DNA of 64,000 bases from Nocardioides cavernae. GTDB lineage: Bacteria > Actinomycetota > Actinomycetes > Propionibacteriales > Nocardioidaceae. Location: contig NZ_JACCBW010000001.1 in assembly GCF_013410035.1 (NCBI RefSeq), positions 372,001 through 436,000 of the forward strand, in the 5' to 3' direction. The notes under the pieces are model-generated. The model was not told where the DNA came from and did no database searches. It saw only the letters and a program-made list of their open reading frames with translations. Below, piece after piece: positions 61,833 to 64,000 of the stretch (positions are counted from its first letter, which is position 1; each line of letters starts with the position of its first letter). Position numbers and translations under genes: made by a program.

Positions 61833-62930
61833 TCAGCGCCGGCGGGCCACGAAGGGGACGACCCGGGTGCAGCCGGGCGTGGTGCGGACCACCACGCCGG
61901 TGACCTTGTGATCGGCGAGGGTGACGACCTGGACCGCGGTCCACCCCTTGCCGACGCGGCGGGCGACGGCCGCGGCACCGGAGCGCGGGAGGCGTACGAC
62001 GTCGCGCAGCCGCGCGCGTACGTCCGCGGGGCTCGAGCACGTCCCGACCAGTGCGACGAGCGAGCGCACGCGACCCTTCGCGTCCACGCGGAGCCTGACC
62101 CCGTCGCCGGTGAACCGCCCCGCGTCCGGTCGACCGCTCGCCCGGACGGCCGCCACCGGTGAGGAGCCGTCGTAGTCGGGGTCGCCGCGCTCGTCGCGCG
62201 CCCGCAGCGACAGGGTGGACCGGCCGCGCGGGGCGGTGACCCGGGCGACGACGGGCCGGACCTCGTCCGCTGCGAGACCGGTGACCTCGAACGGCTCGAT
62301 CCGGACCGCGCCGGAGCCGGTGACGGTGGTGGTCGCGCTGGGCAGGACGTGGGACGTCACGAGCACGATCGCCGGGGTGGGCCGTCCGGCGAGCACGGTG
62401 GTGCGCTCGGTGGAGCCCGCCGCGCCCGCCGCAAGGTCGGCCTCGGCGCCGGAGTAGGCGATGGCGGTGGTCCAGCCGTCGCGCATCCGGTCGGTGACCT
62501 CACGCTGGGTGGTGAGGGAGACGTCGAGGCAGGTGTAGTCGCGGGCGAGGTCGGCGAAGACCCGAGTCTCCGTGACCGGCCTGTCGTAGCCGTCACCGAT
62601 GGCCGTGGCGGTCACGGTCTTCTCCGGCGCGCACTCGCTGCCGGAGGGTGACCACCGGCCGAGGTGCCAGGTCACCGAGACCTCGGAGAAGGCGGGTACG
62701 GCGCTGCCGAGGGTGGCGGTGAGCTCGACCTCGCCGGTGCGCCAGTCGGTCTCGGCCGAGACGGCGCGCAGGGTCCGGGCGCCGTCGGCGGTCGTGGGCA
62801 TGCCCGGGACCCGCGTGTCGAAGATCGTGTGCTGCCCGACCTCGACGGGGACTGCACCGGCGGGCGTGGCCAGCAGCCCCGCGAGGGCGGTGCAAGCAGC
62901 GACTGGCGCGAGGGCCCCCCGGATCCGCAT
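61833..62930 (-). CDS. Exported protein of unknown function
   Basis: 365 residues from the ATG at 62930 (MRIRGALAPVAACTALAGLL); other frames extend upstream without a signal. Signal peptide with cleavage near AGA-VP. The mature part is beta-rich, with two Cys pairs likely (SECAPEKT, YTCLDVS; VGTCSSP, TTPGCTR). No enzyme motif. Strands and Thr/Val content suggest an Ig- or jelly-roll-like surface protein. Confidence 0.65.
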   Translation of the reverse strand: MRIRGALAPVAACTALAGLLATPAGAVPVEVGQHTIFDTRVPGMPTTADGARTLRAVSAETDWRTGEVELTATLGSAVPAFSEVSVTWHLGRWSPSGSECAPEKTVTATAIGDGYDRPVTETRVFADLARDYTCLDVSLTTQREVTDRMRDGWTTAIAYSGAEADLAAGAAGSTERTTVLAGRPTPAIVLVTSHVLPSATTTVTGSGAVRIEPFEVTGLAADEVRPVVARVTAPRGRSTLSLRARDERGDPDYDGSSPVAAVRASGRPDAGRFTGDGVRLRVDAKGRVRSLVALVGTCSSPADVRARLRDVVRLPRSGAAAVARRVGKGWTAVQVVTLADHKVTGVVVRTTPGCTRVVPFVARRR

Positions 62931-63018
62931 GGACGGAACGTAGCACCGGCCGGCCGTCGCGGAACGGCGTTGCGCAATGGCGTTGCGCGAGCTCGCCGAG
63001 GACCGGTTGGCTGGTCCC

Positions 63019-63567
63019 ATGGCGAACCCCGGGTACGACGGCATGTGGCTCCCCGACGACCAGGACCCGCGGATGCAGGACCTGCAGCCGACCCGGGGCG
63101 AGAGGGCCTGCCTGGTCGGCTACCTCGAGCACTACCGCCAGACGCTCGCCCTCAAGTGCGACGGCCTCACGGCAGAGCAGCTCGCGACCAAGGCGGTCCC
63201 GCCGTCCAACATCTCGCTGCTCGGGCTCGTGCGGCACATGGCGCGCGTCGAGCAGAGCTGGTTCCGCCGGGTGATCGAGGCGCGGATGGACCTTCCGCGC
63301 CTGTTCGCGGGCGAGGACGAGGACGCGGGCTTCGACTTCCCGAGCGTCGACGACGACCTCGTCCGCGCCAGCCACGCGCTCTGGCAGTCGGAGATCGCCT
63401 ACGCCCGCGACGTCCTCGACCGCACCGACCTCGACACGGTCGTGGACGTCCACGGCGAGCCGACCGAGGTCCGCGACATCATCGTCCACATGGTCGAGGA
63501 GTACGCCCGCCACTGTGGGCACGCCGACCTGGTGCGCGAGTGCATCGACGGTCGCGCGGGCCAGTGA
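63019..63567 (+). CDS. DinB-superfamily (DUF664-like) protein
   Basis: 182 residues from the ATG at 63019 (MANPGYDGMWLPDDQDPRMQ). Four-helix bundle with His groups LVRHMARVEQSWF and IIVHMVEEYARHCGHAD, as in mycothiol-dependent transferases or metal-binding DinB proteins. The first His of the triad is in YLEHYRQTL. Likely thiol-related detoxification. Confidence 0.82.
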   Translation: MANPGYDGMWLPDDQDPRMQDLQPTRGERACLVGYLEHYRQTLALKCDGLTAEQLATKAVPPSNISLLGLVRHMARVEQSWFRRVIEARMDLPRLFAGEDEDAGFDFPSVDDDLVRASHALWQSEIAYARDVLDRTDLDTVVDVHGEPTEVRDIIVHMVEEYARHCGHADLVRECIDGRAGQ

Positions 63568-63580
63568 GGGCGTACGCCCC

Positions 63581-64000
63581 TCAGCGCTTCAGCCTGGCGG
63601 TGAAGCCGGTGGTCGCGGTGCACCTCGCCGGCCCGAAGTAGGAGAACTTCCCGACGGCCTTGGTCCGGCTGACGAACTCCAGGTCGAGGTAGGCCGTGTA
63701 GGCGGCGTCGCCTCCCTGGTTGCCCTTCTCCGTCCCGACGACCTCGTTGTTCCTCGGGATCGACGTGGTCTCGAAGCTGTAGGTGTTGTTGGTCGTGGTC
63801 GGGATGCCCGGGTAGCCGCCGCAGGTCGTCTGCGTGGAGATGCGGAAGCCGCGCACCTTGCCGCCGCGGACGGTGAAGTCGGCCCCACCTCCCGTCCAGG
63901 AGCCCACCTTGGGCGGTGCCGGCGCGGGGCGGGTGCGCAGCTTCACCTTCGACCTGCCGACGACCTCGCCCTTCTCCGTGACCGCGATCTTGAGCGTCGC
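63581..64000 (-). CDS. Exported or surface protein, C-terminal part only (partial)
   Basis: The frame runs off the window start side on the minus strand, so 139 codons of the C-terminus are seen. The sequence is beta-rich (KIAVTEKGEVVGRSKVKLRT, GADFTVRGGKVRGFRISTQT) with two Cys (TTCGGYPG, ARCTATT) likely paired. It resembles secreted bacterial Ig-like or fibronectin-like repeat proteins. Function unknown. Confidence 0.6.
   Translation of the reverse strand, partial: ATLKIAVTEKGEVVGRSKVKLRTRPAPAPPKVGSWTGGGADFTVRGGKVRGFRISTQTTCGGYPGIPTTTNNTYSFETTSIPRNNEVVGTEKGNQGGDAAYTAYLDLEFVSRTKAVGKFSYFGPARCTATTGFTARLKR

Overview
The window is chromosomal DNA of a very GC-rich actinobacterium. The best guess is a Nocardioides-like member of the Propionibacteriales. 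This rests on the strongly GC-biased third codon positions, frequent GTG starts, dense ATGA/GTGA/TGATG stop-start overlaps, and gene content: treX-treY-treZ, bacterial NHEJ, sigE-antisigma-htrA beside an O-methyltransferase, a DUF3117 protein, a long-form IleS with an ultrashort T-box, and an NAD-dependent GDH of the 180 kDa type. The genus is an inference and was not tested. I see no tRNA, rRNA, CRISPR array, prophage or insertion sequence.

Layout. 1-2345 (minus): cell division, FtsE, FtsX and the start of an EnvC-like coiled-coil partner. 2485-4234 (plus): an ECF sigma factor with a translationally coupled membrane partner. 4248-7647 (minus): a small L7/L12-like protein, release factor 2 and two exported proteins. 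7706-13943 (minus): the GlgX/TreX-TreY-TreZ pathway from glycogen to trehalose. 14018-18667 (minus): a Tad/Flp pilus operon (TadA, TadB, TadC, Flp-like pilin, two TadE-like proteins, TadG-like), preceded by an orphan OmpR-type response regulator. 19909-22795: a two-protein LigD (polymerase and ligase separate) divergent from Ku. 23052-28665: a probable dicarboxylate (malonate-like) utilisation cassette: fused carboxyltransferase, class III CoA transferase and MatC-like carrier, divergent from a FadR-type regulator and a TauE-like permease. 28682-33532: NAD-glutamate dehydrogenase. 35051-36679: PruA, which feeds glutamate to that enzyme. 36749-38529: WS/DGAT acyltransferase. 38622-41216: lipoprotein, polytopic membrane protein and an RTX-repeat exported protein. 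41289-43249: CpaE- and CpaB-like proteins that complete the Tad system 24 kb from its main locus. 43640-46316: SigE, zinc anti-sigma factor and HtrA protease. 46519-53664: methyltransferase, PepA, DUF3117, enoyl-CoA hydratase, M14 peptidase, DivIVA-like protein, LOG-family enzyme and DapE. 53689-56896: an unrecognised three-gene membrane operon. 56943-60360: ileS with its T-box leader. 60593-64000: unknown and exported proteins and a DinB-like protein.

Two observations stand out. First, 53689-56896 encodes two membrane proteins with the same soluble Cys/His module (C-x5-H-x20-C-x2-C) flanking a third membrane protein. I cannot assign a function to this set. Second, several unrelated families of long inverted repeats sit directly downstream of stop codons (18777-18839, 22817-23051, 35001-35036, 60425-60520, 61695-61761). 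They look like genome-specific 3'-end elements. One family brackets a single gene of unknown function (60593-61627).
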